From an uncultured Roseicyclus sp. (GTDB lineage: Bacteria > Pseudomonadota > Alphaproteobacteria > Rhodobacterales > Rhodobacteraceae), in the NCBI RefSeq assembly GCF_937892565.1, contig NZ_CALAHQ010000018.1, positions 1 to 42,378 on the forward strand: a stretch of 42,378 nucleotides of DNA, given 5' to 3'. The first letter of the stretch is position 1; each line of letters starts with the position of its first letter. The notes beneath the pieces were generated by a model, which worked only from the letters and a program-made list of their open reading frames with translations, searched no databases and was not told where the DNA came from. A program made the position numbers and the translations under genes. This document shows positions 33,442-42,202 of this stretch, in pieces.

Positions 33442-34386
33442 TCAGCCGCTTGACCGCAGCCACGCCTCCGCGCCTTGATCGGGCCCGGAGGCGTCGTCGG
33501 GCAGACGGGCCATGCTTTCCGCCTCACGCCCGCGCACGACACGATGACCCGCAAGGGGCCCTTGGGTTTCGGTCACGATGGTGCATTGCCCCTCGGGGCC
33601 TGCGCCCTCGCGGAAATAGACCACGACCCAATCTTGCGTCCGGCCAAGCTCATGGGCGCGTGCGGTGTTGGAATAGAGCAGCGTCAGATGCCAGTCGTCG
33701 CGGCGCAGATGCAGGATCGGCAACCACGCCTGTCCTTCAGGGTTGAAGCGACGGGGTGCGATCTTGCGCAACTGGCCGGCCGCAGCCTTGCGGCGGTAGA
33801 GCGCATCGGCCTCGAGCAGCAGGCCAACCGGCGGCGCGGGCGGCTTTGTGCGGCCCGCCCGCCCACGAGGGACGCGTGAAAGGCGCGCAGCCAGGGCCGC
33901 CAGGATCGCCGCCCGCCGGCGCGCGCCGACCCCCGGCACCTCGGCATCGCCCAGACGCAGCGCGGCCTCCAGATCTTCCAGCGTTTGCGCGCCAAGCAGA
34001 TCCACCAGCCGCTCGGCCAGAACGGAACCGATGCCGGGAATGGTCGCAAAGAGCCGCGCCGGTGTCAGCGCCGCCTCCAGCCGGTCGAGTTGCCCCCAAC
34101 GGCCTGTCGCAAGCATCTCGACGATGGCGGCAGCGATGCCGCGGCCAATACCGCGCAGCGCGATCAAGGCTGCGATGCCACCACGGGCGTGGATGTCTTC
34201 CAGCGGCACGTCCAGCGCCACGATCTCATCGGTGGCGGCGCGATAGGCGCGGATGCGAAAGCGGTCGGCGCCTTGTTGATCGAGCAGATCGGCAAAACGC
34301 GAAAACCGGTCCGCGATCTGAAGATTGGACAAGATCAGGGCGGGGTCGGACGATGGCTGAGGAACGCGCCGTTCTGTCAAGGACAT
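33442..34386 (-). CDS. Helix-hairpin-helix protein with PolX-like N-terminal domain
   Basis: 314 residues. Residues about 15-90 resemble the 8-kDa domain of family X DNA polymerases (NLQIADRFSRFADLLDQQG, FRIRAYRAAT). Then HhH motifs follow: IALRGIGRGIAAAI, TIPGIGSVLAERLV and EVPGVGARRRAAI. The C-terminal 130 residues (RRFNPEGQAWLPILHLRRDDWHLTLLYSNTARAHEL) form a separate conserved domain I cannot name. No polymerase catalytic Asp triad is seen. Probably DNA-binding, perhaps in repair during stress. ATG at 34386 follows GGAGAAA. Confidence 0.8.
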   Translation of the reverse strand: MSLTERRVPQPSSDPALILSNLQIADRFSRFADLLDQQGADRFRIRAYRAATDEIVALDVPLEDIHARGGIAALIALRGIGRGIAAAIVEMLATGRWGQLDRLEAALTPARLFATIPGIGSVLAERLVDLLGAQTLEDLEAALRLGDAEVPGVGARRRAAILAALAARLSRVPRGRAGRTKPPAPPVGLLLEADALYRRKAAAGQLRKIAPRRFNPEGQAWLPILHLRRDDWHLTLLYSNTARAHELGRTQDWVVVYFREGAGPEGQCTIVTETQGPLAGHRVVRGREAESMARLPDDASGPDQGAEAWLRSSG

Positions 34387-34439
34387 CGGGTTTTCTCCGT
34401 GATTTTCGTGGGTTCGGCCCTTGTGTGCCGCATGGCGAC

Positions 34440-34481
34440 AGGCTTGACGCTTGCCGGGATCGCGGCATTGACGGGGCGCAA
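34440..34481 (-). promoter_or_regulatory. Crp/Fnr-type box and promoter for the helix-hairpin-helix gene
   Basis: TTGAC-GGGG-CGCAA at 34468-34481; leftward AAGCCT (34445-34440) follows at 22 nt. Predicted start near 34433, 47 bases before the ATG at 34386. Confidence 0.6.
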
Positions 34482-34812
34482 CACGCACCGCGCATCCGCA
34501 AGACCCGGGGGCAGTTCAAGGGGGCGAAAGGGCGCTTGATTGCCGGCCAAACGCCAGCATGCCCCGGGGCGGGGGCGAGGCGGGAGAAGCTGGGGACATC
34601 TCGACCGCCCCACCCCCTTGGTCCGGGGCAGGACCAGATCCACCGCGGCTCGGGCATCGTTCATCGGGGTCACCCCCGGATAATCTTTGCCCGACCGCGG
34701 TGGATCGGCCCGACAGGTCGATACAGTTTCGGAGGATCGGCCTGTGGTCCCTTGCCCGAAGGCGCCAGATCACTGCCTATGTCCGTTCCTGATCTTCCCA
34801 TCGAGAGATTTC
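34482..34812 (-). other. Stretch without a recognised gene, downstream of an orphan box
   Basis: The span between the helix-hairpin-helix promoter and the orphan box holds only weak frames, all leftward: 34516-34773 (85 codons, GTG start, Pro/Ser-rich) and 34377-34673 (98 codons, or from the ATG at 34664, MNDARAAVDLVLPRTKGVG). Neither matches a family I know, and the second runs into the next gene. A small protein or untranslated RNA from the promoter at 34813-34854 is possible. Confidence 0.35.
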
Positions 34813-34854
34813 AGAATGCCGCACTTGAGGGAATCACGCATTGACGGCGCGCAA
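34813..34854 (-). promoter_or_regulatory. Orphan Crp/Fnr-type box with promoter-like spacing
   Basis: TTGAC-GGCG-CGCAA at 34841-34854, flanked by CA on the left like the others. Leftward, CATTCT (34818-34813) follows at exactly 22 nt, predicting a start near 34806. No known gene begins there. Confidence 0.5.
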
Positions 34855-34921
34855 CGGCCCGATCGGCCGGTTACGACGGCGATCCACCCCGCCCAAAAGC
34901 CACGCCGATTGGGTCGGTCGC

Positions 34922-35242
34922 TCAGCCCTGCGGCCATCCGTGTGGCGCGTATCCATCATGCGCCACAGGGCGGCTAAGGCGCAGCACGCTGCGGCCTTCG
35001 ATCATGACTTCGGTCGCGCTGGATTGCGGGCGTGCAGCAAGCGCATCGCGGCCAAGGTCGAACAGCATCCGTGTGGTTTCCTGAAGCCGATCCTCGGCTT
35101 TTTCGGCGCGCGCATTGGCGGCAGCAAGCTGAGCGCGCAGATCATCAAGCTGGGTGCGGTAGAAATCACGCTGGGATTTCGCAATTTCCAGCGCGACCAC
35201 GGCATCAAGCGGGCGCTGACGGTCGTCTTTTTGTTTGGCCAC
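34922..35242 (-). CDS. Small coiled-coil protein of unknown function
   Basis: 106 residues, GTG start preceded by AGGGG. Residues about 12-65 (ALEIAKSQRDFYRTQLDD, then LRAQLAAANARAEKAEDRLQ) form a strongly predicted coiled coil; the rest is short and polar. No signal or membrane segment. Codon use fits the host, unlike the AT-rich genes that begin to the right. No function assigned. Confidence 0.65.
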   Translation of the reverse strand: MAKQKDDRQRPLDAVVALEIAKSQRDFYRTQLDDLRAQLAAANARAEKAEDRLQETTRMLFDLGRDALAARPQSSATEVMIEGRSVLRLSRPVAHDGYAPHGWPQG

Positions 35243-35379
35243 GGGTGCCCCTGTCTGGTTTGCGCCTCGGTCACGCCGGGGTTAGTCACACCTCACCTTG
35301 ATACAGTGATCCTCGGGCAGCAATCGCACCAAAGTCTCAGGGCGCACCCAAACGGGGGCCGCGTGAGCGCCGTGAAAGA

Positions 35380-35631
35380 TCAGGTCCGCGCATAGACATC
35401 TTCATAGCGGATGATGTCATCTTCTCCGAAATAGCTGCCGGTTTGAACCTCGATCAAGACCATGGGCAACCTTCCGGGGTTTTCCAGCCGGTGGATTGCG
35501 CCGGGGGGAACATAGACCGACTGGTTCTCGGTCAGCAAGATCACCTTATCACCGGCGGCCCCCGAACCCTTTCCATGTTTGGGGGAAACGCCCGGCCAAT
35601 TAAAGCGAACCACCTCTTCAAAGCACGACAC
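35380..35631 (-). pseudogene. C-terminal remnant of mannose-1-phosphate guanylyltransferase/isomerase (ManC/AlgA)
   Basis: 83 codons, of which about 65 match the cupin end of ManC: GDKVILLTENQSVYVPPGAI, HRLENPGRLPMVLIEVQTGS and YFGEDDIIRYEDVYA. A full protein has about 470 residues, so the catalytic guanylyltransferase part is gone. The first 20 codons (FEEVVRFNWPG) do not fit the family and come from foreign DNA. It marks a recombination joint at about 35590, where the sequence turns AT-rich. It once belonged to GDP-mannose supply for a polysaccharide. Confidence 0.8.
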
Positions 35632-35817
35632 AACAAAAAGCCTTTAAGGGTTCGATCAAAAAAGGGCTTAAATCAAAAAGCAGCGCAATACGATCTTTTC
35701 CAGTTCGAGACCTCGCACTCATACCCGTAGTCTGCATGAGCAGCTTGATGAAGAATCCGCTGACATCGTGCCTTGCTTGACAAACGAAAAGACCACGACA
35801 GAAAAATCAGTAATCGA
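35632..35817. other. AT-rich intergenic stretch at the joint of the polysaccharide region
   Basis: 186 bases, much richer in A and T than the neighbours, with no gene, no terminal repeats and no clear hairpin. It is read as part of the acquired block. Confidence 0.45.
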
Positions 35818-36639
35818 TCATGAAATATGACTCAAACACTCTTTTGCTGAATTGAAAAAATATGCGTTTGGGTAGTGGGACTTTATCGAACTGTCAAAGA
35901 TCGCCTTGATCTTGAAATAATCATTGGGGGCCATATGAACACGTCGCCCTAACATAATAGCGGCAATCGCGATGTGTAGCCGATTCGTGGACACCTGAGC
36001 ATAGCGCCCAATCCGCTCCAGCAAACGATCAACGGGCGTGTGCGCTCGCCCAAGCCTCGACAAGTCGACGTTAGATTTGGGCAGCATGAAACCATCTTTG
36101 GGCGCTTCTGCATCTTCCCGGAAGAACAGACCATGCGGTTCGATAGGAGCCGCAGACGCAATATCCAAAAAGAACGCCATATCATGGCAAAAGAAACTAT
36201 CAGGCATGTACTCTTGGCTTTGAAAGTGATCCCGTGCAAAAAAATGTGTATCCTTGGGAAACAAGTTACGATCTATGGGTATTGCAAAGGTTGACGGCAA
36301 AATCACAACCGTGTCAAAAGCAGTGGCAAGATTGGCTAATCTCGGCAGAATATCATAGTGTGTGGTCAGCGCACCAGACCCATTATAAATCATGATTGGA
36401 TCTGGGTGACCTGTTGCTGCCTTGGCAGTTTCAATCGTTAGACGGCCTTTGTGGATATCCTTTGCGCGGATCGGCACATATGAAATATTTGCCCACCTTA
36501 GAAAGGCTTCGGCACCTTCACGAATCAAACTATCACCCCAGTTTCCAGGGTTGATAAAGAACACAGCAGGGCGTCCTGCTGCTATCGTCTGCAGTCGCGT
36601 AGCAAGTGCATTGAATTCAGGACGATGGCTAGGCTTCAT
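35818..36639 (-). CDS. Polysaccharide pyruvyl transferase family protein
   Basis: 273 residues, cytoplasmic, expected to add a pyruvate ketal to a sugar of an exopolysaccharide or capsule. Family text is FINPGNWGDSLIREGA, MIYNGSGALTTHYDIL, DTVVILPSTFAIP and the C-terminal STNRLHIAIAAIMLGRRVHM. AT-rich and with different codon use from the flanks. Its start overlaps the glycosyltransferase stop by 4 nt (ATGA), so translation is coupled. AGGGAC precedes the ATG. Confidence 0.85.
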   Translation of the reverse strand: MKPSHRPEFNALATRLQTIAAGRPAVFFINPGNWGDSLIREGAEAFLRWANISYVPIRAKDIHKGRLTIETAKAATGHPDPIMIYNGSGALTTHYDILPRLANLATAFDTVVILPSTFAIPIDRNLFPKDTHFFARDHFQSQEYMPDSFFCHDMAFFLDIASAAPIEPHGLFFREDAEAPKDGFMLPKSNVDLSRLGRAHTPVDRLLERIGRYAQVSTNRLHIAIAAIMLGRRVHMAPNDYFKIKAIFDSSIKSHYPNAYFFNSAKECLSHIS

Positions 36640-37388
36640 GACAGTCGTCCCTGCGCACGCAATCGCGCCTTAAGTCCCAATAAATGGATTTGTATCAAAT
36701 GCATCAACCGCAAACGATGGCCGCGCAACCCCTTCGAACTGCGGCGATGATCTGTGGAGATGGTGCTGATTTCCGAGCGTACACCGAATGGTGCGGGCTG
36801 GCAGGCGAGACCACGATCTGTCCGCGCAATCCAACGCTGAATTTGCACGTCTACTGGATAACGCATTCCTGTTGCCTGCACCATCATCAAGAAAGCTCGT
36901 GCGCCGCCGCGAGTCCACATGAGCGCGGTTGTGGTCACGGGCATATAATGAGCTTGAAATAGAGGCAGCGGACCACTCCAAACTGCGTCTCGAATGGGCG
37001 TAAAATATCGTTTTGCAGGACGTGCCAAATTGGCGACATCCCAGATTGACTGCCGCGGCCAGTCCCGACAAAATGCCTGTAGAGTCGCCATTGTGTGCTC
37101 TGTGACAGCAACGTCATCTTCCAGTACAAGACCCAATTCAGCATCAGTTTGCAAAAATGCCTCGGCGGCCTTGATATGGCTTTGAAAACAACCCACCTCA
37201 CCCGGGGTTAATTGACGCCCTATAGTGTTGATGGCTCCAATGCCCAAGGTCTTGTGATCCAATCGACGCCCATCAACTGCTGCCAGCCGCACAAAGGTTA
37301 ATCCGATTTTGTCCATCTGCACTGCGGTTGCGGACAATCGTTCTGGGCTAGAGTCAAGATTAATCACAAAGGTGGCAAGCTGATCCAT
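36636..37388 (-). CDS. Glycosyltransferase family 25 protein
   Basis: 250-residue sugar transferase of the LgtB/LgtE class used in lipooligosaccharide or capsule assembly. It shows FVINLDSSPERL at the N-terminus, VRLAAVDGRRL, GEVGCFQSHIKA and the Asp-Asp motif GLVLEDDVAV. First gene of a two-gene unit with the pyruvyl transferase. AT-rich, likely acquired. The ribosome site is weak. Confidence 0.88.
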   Translation of the reverse strand: MDQLATFVINLDSSPERLSATAVQMDKIGLTFVRLAAVDGRRLDHKTLGIGAINTIGRQLTPGEVGCFQSHIKAAEAFLQTDAELGLVLEDDVAVTEHTMATLQAFCRDWPRQSIWDVANLARPAKRYFTPIRDAVWSGPLPLFQAHYMPVTTTALMWTRGGARAFLMMVQATGMRYPVDVQIQRWIARTDRGLACQPAPFGVRSEISTISTDHRRSSKGLRGHRLRLMHLIQIHLLGLKARLRAQGRLS

Positions 37389-37578
37389 ATGAGGTCCAAA
37401 ACAGTTGTCAATGTCAGTAGATAATTAATAGTTGTCACAGGGCTTTAAGTCTATCGCCGATTGCTACCGTAATGGCCATAAAATTATGAAATTTGACAGT
37501 GTTTCCCAAGAATGTTTCGTGGCCTTGGCCGCTAGTCCAAGTGGTGGGTTCATGGTGTATGCGCCCATTTTTGCGTGA

Positions 37579-38430
37579 TCATGAGGGCAGCGTATAGAGT
37601 GAATTGTTCCGCGTGCGCGCCACAAGACGATATCCCCGGCGGGCAAATGCGGCGGCGCAGCCCGGATAATCGGCATCGGGCTCGGGATGTTCGATCACGA
37701 TCCGGCGGGGCAACAGCCTCTCGTCGCATGTGTCGAGAAACGGCACGAGCGCACGATCTTCGTTGCCCTCGATGTCGATCTTAAGCCCATGGATCGCCGT
37801 AAGGCCGGTTTCGGACAAGATCGCCGCCAGCGTGCGAATGGGCATTTCCCCGCTCGCACTTTGCCTGACTGCGACGATGGCCACGTCATCCTTTCGGATC
37901 ACCAGATCGCCACGCCCATCACTGTCAGAGACAGCCGCATGAACAGCCACCAGATTGCTCAGGCCGGAGGCGGCGGAATTCCACAGGATGCGCGCGATCA
38001 TCTTGGGGTTTGCATCGACGCACACGACGCGCCCCATGGGACGCGCCACAGCCAAGGGCAAGGCGTAAAGGCCGATATTGCTGCCGATATCGACGAACGC
38101 TGCATCCTCCGGCGCTCCGTCGAGCAGGAAATCGATATCAGTGCCATTGTAGTTGGGCACCAACAGCAGACCGTATTCGATCAGGTTCTGTTCCCCGCGG
38201 ATACGATAGCCAGCCCGGCGAAAACGGATGTCGAGCGGGCTGCGGCCCAAAGCCAGGATCAACCGCGTCATGCCCCCCCGAAACACGCCGCGCTTCAGGA
38301 AGCTGGCGCGACCAAGTCCAATCAGCATGCGCTGAACGACGTTTGGCGCGAAATATCCGAACGGGAGGTGAGAATAAGGATCAAGCGCGGATTGCTCCAT
38401 CTCCGTGACTGACCGCCAATCGCCTTGCAT
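37579..38430 (-). CDS. FkbM-family methyltransferase
   Basis: 283 residues; SAM-dependent O-methyltransferase probably acting on a surface sugar. SAM motif I is FVDIGSNIGLYALPLA, and LKIDIEGNEDRAL is the FkbM post-motif. The ATG at 38430 lies 10 bases after AAAAGGT and is preferred over the GTG at 38442. Base composition returns toward host values here. About 190 bases of AT-rich gene-free DNA separate it from the GT25 gene; that gap has a direct repeat AGTTGTCA (near 37403 and 37430). Confidence 0.88.
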   Translation of the reverse strand: MQGDWRSVTEMEQSALDPYSHLPFGYFAPNVVQRMLIGLGRASFLKRGVFRGGMTRLILALGRSPLDIRFRRAGYRIRGEQNLIEYGLLLVPNYNGTDIDFLLDGAPEDAAFVDIGSNIGLYALPLAVARPMGRVVCVDANPKMIARILWNSAASGLSNLVAVHAAVSDSDGRGDLVIRKDDVAIVAVRQSASGEMPIRTLAAILSETGLTAIHGLKIDIEGNEDRALVPFLDTCDERLLPRRIVIEHPEPDADYPGCAAAFARRGYRLVARTRNNSLYTLPS

Positions 38431-38598
38431 ATCGTGCCACACCTTTTCTGACGGAACAGAAGTAGCAGGTCATAGGCGCGTTGAAAACCTGACACAGCGC
38501 AGTCGGGAAGCAACACCATGCGTCGCCTCTGGCGAAAACCACATATCATCGGACCATGCACCGCCCAAGGGGCCGAGAATGCACCTTTTTTTGCGCAA

Positions 38599-39669
38599 TC
38601 AAGGGTGGCGTCCTGACCAGAGATCTTCATAAACAGCACCGATGGCGGCGGCCTCGCGTGTGACGCTGAACAGACGCAAGGCGCGGTTGCGCGCCGCGGT
38701 CGAGATCACCGCATGGCGCGGCAGATCGGTCAGAAGGGCAAGCGCAGCATCAGCCGCCGATCGCCAATCCTCGGGTGCCACCACCGCTCCTGCCTGATCC
38801 GGGCCGCCCTCGGGTCCGGCGAATTCCGCGAAATGCCCCGTCCGGCTTGCGATGAACGGCACACCGCAGGCCATGGCCTCGATCGGCGTGACGCCATACC
38901 CCTCGTAGCGCGGCAGCGCCATGAGCAAGCGCGATCCCTGCATGAGACCGGGCATCCGTTCGGCTGGAACATCCCCCGCAAAGATGACGCGATCAGCCAG
39001 GCCAGCCGCCGCGACCTCGGCCTTCAATCCCGCGAGAAAGGCCCGGTCCGCCGGCTTGGCGATGCCTGCCACGACGGCGACGGCCCCCGGCAGGTCCGGC
39101 AAGGCTCGGATCATCGCCTTTACAAACAGATCGGTGCCCTTTTCGGGTCGGACACGCCCGACGGTCAAGATACCATATTCGCCGGGAAAGCCCGTTGCGC
39201 GCCATGCCGCTGCCCTGTCTGTCGCGGGACAAAACCGAACTGTGTCAACGCCATGGGGGACGATGGCCCGGCATCCCGGCACAAAACCTGCCGCTGCATC
39301 GGTCGTGGCAATCACGGCATCCATGCGCCCGATAAGCCATCGTGGAAAGGCCGAATGCCGGCGCTGCGCCGCCGAGGTAAAGACGATCCGAATGGGCAAG
39401 CGCAACAGATCGCGCGCGATCAGCGCAAGCTGCATCTCGGTGTTGCGGCGCACATGCCAGATCGCAAAAGGCCGATCCTTTGGGGCGGTGCGCGACAAGG
39501 CCAAGGCGCGCTTCCTGGTGATCGGGTCCGGGCAGCCGGGCAAGGCACAGCCCACCAAAACGGCCCTGAACCTGTGGATCTGCTCTGGCAAAACCGCAGC
39601 GGCGGTGGCCGATACCCCCGTGTAGCGGGGATTGAAGTTGGTCACGAACAGCTCAGGCGCATCTTGCAT
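38599..39669 (-). CDS. Glycosyltransferase family 4 protein
   Basis: 356-residue GT-B glycosyltransferase. The C-terminal domain shows GRVRPEKGTDLFVKAM and the Glu-x7-Glu motif YEGYGVTPIEAMACGVPFIA. N-terminal YTGVSATAAAVLPEQ and HVRRNTEMQLALIARDL resemble LPS-core transferases. ATG at 39669 follows GGAGA. Likely acts in LPS or exopolysaccharide synthesis with its neighbours; host-like GC. Confidence 0.88.
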   Translation of the reverse strand: MQDAPELFVTNFNPRYTGVSATAAAVLPEQIHRFRAVLVGCALPGCPDPITRKRALALSRTAPKDRPFAIWHVRRNTEMQLALIARDLLRLPIRIVFTSAAQRRHSAFPRWLIGRMDAVIATTDAAAGFVPGCRAIVPHGVDTVRFCPATDRAAAWRATGFPGEYGILTVGRVRPEKGTDLFVKAMIRALPDLPGAVAVVAGIAKPADRAFLAGLKAEVAAAGLADRVIFAGDVPAERMPGLMQGSRLLMALPRYEGYGVTPIEAMACGVPFIASRTGHFAEFAGPEGGPDQAGAVVAPEDWRSAADAALALLTDLPRHAVISTAARNRALRLFSVTREAAAIGAVYEDLWSGRHP

Positions 39670-39770
39670 CAGCGGTCTCCGACAGCCGAACCATAGACAG
39701 CGCGCCGGTCTTGGGTGTCAAGCGCGCTGGCGCAAAGCGCAACCATGGGGTGGCAACGCACCATCCTTGG

Positions 39771-41081
39771 TCAATCGCGCAACGCAAGCTCCTGTATCTT
39801 TGCCATCGGCTGCCAGACATATTCCAGCACGGTCCGCTTGCCCGAAAGCACATCGACCGTTGCCGTCATGCCAGGAATGAACGTCACGGCAAGGCCGGTG
39901 TCTTGAAGGATCAATTCACCCTCGATCGCCACATCCACCAGGTAATGGCTGGCACCCTGATTCCGGTCATCGACGACGGCATCGGGGCTGATGCGGATCA
40001 CGCGCCCATCGACTGAACCGTATTTGGCGGAATCATACGCCGACAGGCGGATGCGCACATCATCCTCCACCCTGATGCGCGAGATATCTTGGGGCATGAT
40101 GCGTGCCTCGATGATCAGAGCCTCACCTGTGGGGACCAGTTCCAGCATCACGTCACCGGTATTCACGAAACCGCCAGGCGTGCGGAAGTTCAGCCGGCTG
40201 ACGATCCCCTCCATCGGGGCACGGATCACCGTGCGGCTGACGCGTTCCTCAAGCCGGGGCAGCGATTCACGCAGTTCGCTTTGCTCGGCGACGACGGAAT
40301 TCAATTCGTCCATTGCCCGCAGCACATAGTTTGCCCGCGCGTTTTCCACCTCGGTCTCAAGCTCCTGCATGCCCGAGCGGGCTTGTTCGATCGCGACGCG
40401 CGCACGATCGCCTTCGCCGCGGATCTGTTCCAACTGACGCTGCAATTCCAACAGTCGGGTGGCGGGTGCGATACTGTCGCGCACAAGGGGTGCGACCACT
40501 GCGATCTCTTCCTCAAGAAAACCTGCCGTACGTTCGGCTGTGCCCACCATGGATTCGGCCCCGCGCAGGTCCTGTTGGCGTTGCTGCAACCGCTGTTCGA
40601 GCACCGCAAGCATCCCGGCCAGTTCCGCGCGGCGCGCGGCAAACAAGCTTTGTTCTGTCAGCGCCACCATCGGTGAGCGCGCGCTCAAGTCAGCCGGCAC
40701 GGAAAAGTCGCCGCCGTTGATTTCTGCCTGCAGTCGCAACTCCTTGATATCAAGTCCAGCAAGACGTTGGGCCAGGCGGTTCAACTCGCTGCTGGCATCG
40801 ACTGGATCGATTTCAAAGAGCACCTCGCCTTCGGCGACGACGGTGTTTTCCGACACGTAGCGGCGCAAGATAACGCCCCCTTCTGACGCCTGCACCATCT
40901 GGTTCTGGACCGAGGAAACAATCCGACCTTCGCCTCGGGTCACGCTGTCCAGTTCGGCCCAATTTGCCCAGATCAAAGTTAACCCCAAAAGCGCAACAAT
41001 GCTGAGCATGATCGCCGATCCGGCCAGACCTTCACGGCCGGCCATGTCACGCGACAAGGTTTTGAAATCGATGTCAGCCAT
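39771..41081 (-). CDS. Type I secretion periplasmic adaptor (HlyD/PrsE family)
   Basis: 436-residue membrane-fusion protein linking the inner-membrane ABC transporter to a TolC-like channel. One N-terminal membrane helix (AIMLSIVALLGLTLIWANWA), then a lipoyl half (GVILRRYVSENTVVAEGEVLFEID), a long coiled coil (about 110-260) and the second lipoyl half (TVIRAPMEGIVSRLNFRTPGGFV). The end (TVDVLSGKRTVLEYVW) matches HlyD proteins. It follows the broken ABC gene by 9 bases; without an intact partner it may be inactive or use another ABC protein. Confidence 0.9.
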   Translation of the reverse strand: MADIDFKTLSRDMAGREGLAGSAIMLSIVALLGLTLIWANWAELDSVTRGEGRIVSSVQNQMVQASEGGVILRRYVSENTVVAEGEVLFEIDPVDASSELNRLAQRLAGLDIKELRLQAEINGGDFSVPADLSARSPMVALTEQSLFAARRAELAGMLAVLEQRLQQRQQDLRGAESMVGTAERTAGFLEEEIAVVAPLVRDSIAPATRLLELQRQLEQIRGEGDRARVAIEQARSGMQELETEVENARANYVLRAMDELNSVVAEQSELRESLPRLEERVSRTVIRAPMEGIVSRLNFRTPGGFVNTGDVMLELVPTGEALIIEARIMPQDISRIRVEDDVRIRLSAYDSAKYGSVDGRVIRISPDAVVDDRNQGASHYLVDVAIEGELILQDTGLAVTFIPGMTATVDVLSGKRTVLEYVWQPMAKIQELALRD

Positions 41082-41090
41082 GTTGCCCTC

Positions 41091-41990
41091 TTACCGCGCT
41101 TGTGCCTTGAGTTTTTCGGGCGTCGTGTCTGCAACGATGGTGCCTTGATCCATAACCAGAACGCGGTCGGCAAGTTCGAGCAACGTGTTGCGATGCGTCA
41201 CCATCACCAGCGTTCGGCCACCAGCCCAAGCTTTCAATCGCCCGATCACGGCCTTTTCTGTGGCGGTGTCCATCGAACTTGTCGGCTCGTCCAAAACAAG
41301 CAGGTTGGGATCATGCAAAAGAGCCCGGGCAAGGTTGATTGACTGGCGCTGCCCACCCGAGAGCCCCTCGCCCCGTTCGCGCAATTCCATGTCATAGCCT
41401 TGCGGATGGCTGGAGACAAAATCATCAACCCCGGAAAGCCTGGCGATGTTCAAAAGATGCGCATCGTCATATTCATAGAACCCCATCTGAAGGTTCTCTT
41501 TCACCGTACCCGAGAACAGCCAGGTTTCTTGCAACATGACACCCACATTGCGCCGCACATCCGATTTGTCGATCTGGCGCAAGTCCACGCCATCAATCAG
41601 GATGGAGCCTTCACCGGGTTCGATCAGTCCCGAAATCAGGCGCGACATGGTCGACTTGCCCGAGCCCATCCGGCCGACAATGGCAACCTTTTGCCCCGCA
41701 GGGATCTTCAACGAGAAATTGCGAATGATCGGATTGGTTGCACCCGGAAAGGTGTAGCTCACATTCTTGAATTCGACCGCACCGGACAAATGGGGGCGGC
41801 TCAGCCGTGAACGGTTGCTGTCAATCTGGTCAAAGGTATCATTCATGACAGAGGAAAGCGCGCGATAGGCTTGGCGCGCGCCGTTGGCCCGGGACATTGC
41901 CGAAGCCAATTGCGACAGTGGCGCCAGTGTCCGCCCACCCAAGATCACGGCGGCGATCATCGCGCCCATGGATGCTGACGCGCCGAGGCT
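41091..41990 (-). pseudogene. 5'-truncated type I secretion ABC transporter (LapB/PrsD type)
   Basis: Only the last part survives, from codon GCG... around 41981 with a stop in frame at 41993. The readable piece (292 codons from the ATG at 41969) covers the last membrane helix (MIAAVILGGRTLAPLSQLAS) and a full ATPase: Walker A GRMGSGKST, signature LSGGQRQS, Walker B LLVLDEPTSSMD, and VTHRNTLLEL. Whole LapB-type proteins exceed 700 residues, so most of the membrane domain and any N-terminal peptidase-like domain are lost. The break at about 41985 marks a recombination joint. Confidence 0.8.
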
Positions 41991-42202
41991 TCATGCGGAC
42001 AAGCAACAACATCTGTGTTTGATAGCTTCGCGGCCGCGCGACGGCATCACATCAAGAATGCCCACACAGCCGAGAGCCCCACGTGGTCTCGAAGCTCACA
42101 CTCTCAGAAATGTTGCTGTGCGCCCTTCAATCGCGTGCGGTCCCGAAACGCACAGCTGCGGCACCGCCGTCAGCCACCTGAACTAAAATAGGGAAGACGA
42201 GC
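41991..42202. other. Gene-free stretch between the broken ABC gene and the right-edge gene
   Basis: 212 bases with no convincing frame. Composition differs from the ABC gene and it probably belongs to whatever element interrupted it. No terminal inverted repeat or target duplication can be seen because the far end lies outside the window. Confidence 0.4.

Noticed and set aside
33756..34844. Rightward open frame of 362 codons opposite the helix-hairpin-helix gene
   Set aside because: Arg/Pro-rich shadow; runs through the promoter boxes and has no ribosome site.
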